From: Flavonifractor plautii ATCC 29863
Lineage (GTDB): Bacteria; Bacillota; Clostridia; Oscillospirales; Oscillospiraceae
Direction: 5' to 3'
NCBI RefSeq assembly: GCF_000239295.1
Contig: NZ_JH417853.1
Location: forward strand, 5,765 to 47,582
Length of the DNA: 41,818 bases
Position 1 is the stretch's first letter. Each line of letters starts with the position of its first letter. Made by a program: the position numbers and the translations under genes. Positions 40,962 to 41,818 of this stretch are shown one piece after another. The notes beneath the pieces were generated by a model. It was not told the origin of the DNA. It searched no databases and saw nothing but the letters and a program-made list of their open reading frames with translations.

Positions 40962-41684
40962 TCACTTCCCCCGCAGCCGGGCGCCCGCCGCCTGGACCAG
41001 CACCAGAGGCAGCTTGGCCATGCGTCCGATGCGCTTCGGTTCCTTGGCCAGGCGGTAGAGCCACTCCAGCCCCAACCTCTGAAAGCCCTCCGGGGCCCGC
41101 TCCACCACGCCGGCGAACACGTCCAGGGAGCCGCCCAGGCCCACCATCAGGTGGGCGCCGGTGGCGGGGCCGTGCTCCACCATCCACAGCTCCTGCTTGG
41201 GGGCCCCCAGGCAGACGAACACCACGTCGGCGGCGGCGGCCCTGATCTCCTCCACCACCGGGCCGTCCTCCCGGAAATACCCGTCATGGGTGCCGCAGAC
41301 GATGAGGCCGGGGTGGGCGTCCTTCAGGTTGGCGGCGGCCAGCTCCGCCACGCCGGGCTTGGCCCCCAGCAGGAAGAGCCGCTTGCCGTGACGGGCCATC
41401 CACGCCAGCAGCCGCTGGGCAAAGTCGATGCCCGGTACCTTGCCCTTCAGCGGGCGGCCCAGGATTTTCGCGGAGTAGACCACCCCCACGCCGTCGGCCA
41501 GCACCAGATCGGCCCCCAGCAAGGCCTGCCGGAAGGCCGGATTGTGCTTGGCGGCCAGCAGAAACTCCGGGTTGGGGGTGACCGCGTAGTGGAAGCCCCC
41601 GGCCTCCACCAGGGCTGCGCCGGCCGCCGCAGCCTCCTCCAGCGTCAGGTCGTCGAAGCCGACGCCCAAAACATCAGTCCTCAA
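40962..41684 (-). CDS. WecG/TagA/CpsF-family glycosyltransferase
   Basis: 240 residues. TPNPEFLLAA (36-45), the catalytic Asp64 in LVLADGVGVVYSAKILG, FLLGAKPG, and VFVCLGAPKQELWM are the GT26 family hallmarks. It transfers N-acetylmannosamine(uronic acid) or a similar sugar to a lipid-linked acceptor in wall-polymer synthesis. The start is TTG at 41684 with GGAGG 9 bases upstream, and no better start is in frame. It begins a co-directional group wecG, tmk, DJ-1, fthC. Confidence 0.92.
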   Translation of the reverse strand: MRTDVLGVGFDDLTLEEAAAAGAALVEAGGFHYAVTPNPEFLLAAKHNPAFRQALLGADLVLADGVGVVYSAKILGRPLKGKVPGIDFAQRLLAWMARHGKRLFLLGAKPGVAELAAANLKDAHPGLIVCGTHDGYFREDGPVVEEIRAAAADVVFVCLGAPKQELWMVEHGPATGAHLMVGLGGSLDVFAGVVERAPEGFQRLGLEWLYRLAKEPKRIGRMAKLPLVLVQAAGARLRGK

Positions 41685-41727
41685 AATACATTGCCTCCGA
41701 TTGGAATTCTGTCCATAATTTCATGCC

Positions 41728-41756
41728 ATTTTACCATAGATAGCGAAAAAAGTCCA
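41728..41756 (-). promoter_or_regulatory. Promoter of the wecG-tmk operon
   Basis: Minus-strand TGGACT, 17 bases, TAAAAT (plus-strand AGTCCA at 41751-41756 and ATTTTA at 41728-41733), 43 bases before the TTG start. Upstream, TGTAG-GA-CTACA (41788-41799) is a perfect 5-2-5 inverted repeat that could be an operator. Confidence 0.45.
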
Positions 41757-41818
41757 TGCGGAAACCGGGAAATCAGGGGCGGGAAAGTGTAGGACTACAA
41801 TACATATTGGACATCTGA

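Noticed and set aside
40962-41187. Upstream extension of tmk to 41187
   Set aside because: This part overlaps the WecG-like gene in another frame, and the P-loop protein starts naturally at 40959 with its own ribosome site.

Overview
The window looks like chromosomal DNA of a high-GC, spore-forming-lineage Clostridia, most likely an Oscillospiraceae relative (Flavonifractor/Lawsonibacter/Dysosmobacter type). This is inferred from the GC-rich coding sequence, a Bacillota-type division and cell-wall (dcw) cluster with a SpoVD-like PASTA penicillin-binding protein and DUF881/DUF1290 genes, a T-box leader before alaS, a DUF4250 gene, a DAP-type MurE, and strong AGGAGG ribosome sites. I see no rRNA, tRNA, CRISPR array, transposase or phage gene.

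Layout. 1-3560: a class-V aminotransferase (-), a Crp/Fnr regulator (+) and an NhaC-type antiporter (-), with several palindromes between them. 4011-18236: the dcw cluster on the + strand: mraZ, rsmH, ftsL, spoVD/pbpB, murE, mraY, ftsW, murG, murA, divIB, a DUF881 gene, a DUF1290 gene, ftsZ. A promoter and two pairs of MraZ boxes precede it. murD, murC, murB and ftsA are not in the cluster. 18346-28610: mostly independent units: an ArsC/Spx-like protein, an alpha/beta hydrolase, pepT, a LysE exporter divergent from an HxlR regulator, two tandem paralogous small proteins of unknown function, topB-mgtC, an AGCS symporter, a small membrane protein with an HTH regulator, and an LprI-like lipoprotein. 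28660-31319: HIT protein plus GT-C-like membrane protein, then DUF4250. 31431-35240: alaS with a T-box, a displaced second alaS 3' end and a palindrome array downstream, and a small membrane protein upstream. 35315-41684: an operon mltG-U32-acyltransferase and an operon wecG-tmk-DJ-1-fthC, both on the - strand, separated by a + strand gene for a 56-residue protein with 16 cysteines.

The items most worth a second look are: the tandem 61/65-residue protein pair sharing EWNFRVSKGYVKDTFWN; the membrane-anchored Cys/Gly protein at 38936-39106; the hairpin array between two divergent alaS 3' ends; three genes whose best start codon is CTG, CTG and ATA (ftsW, a membrane protein before alaS, and an HTH regulator); and several structured intergenic RNAs inside the dcw operon.

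How the genes work together: the dcw block makes and polymerises lipid II and builds the divisome (MraY, MurG, MurE and MurA for precursors; FtsW and the PBP for polymerisation and crosslinking; FtsL, DivIB and FtsZ for division). MltG, a glycan-cleaving enzyme encoded far downstream, also acts on peptidoglycan. The remaining genes are housekeeping (alaS, topB, pepT, tmk, fthC) or transport.
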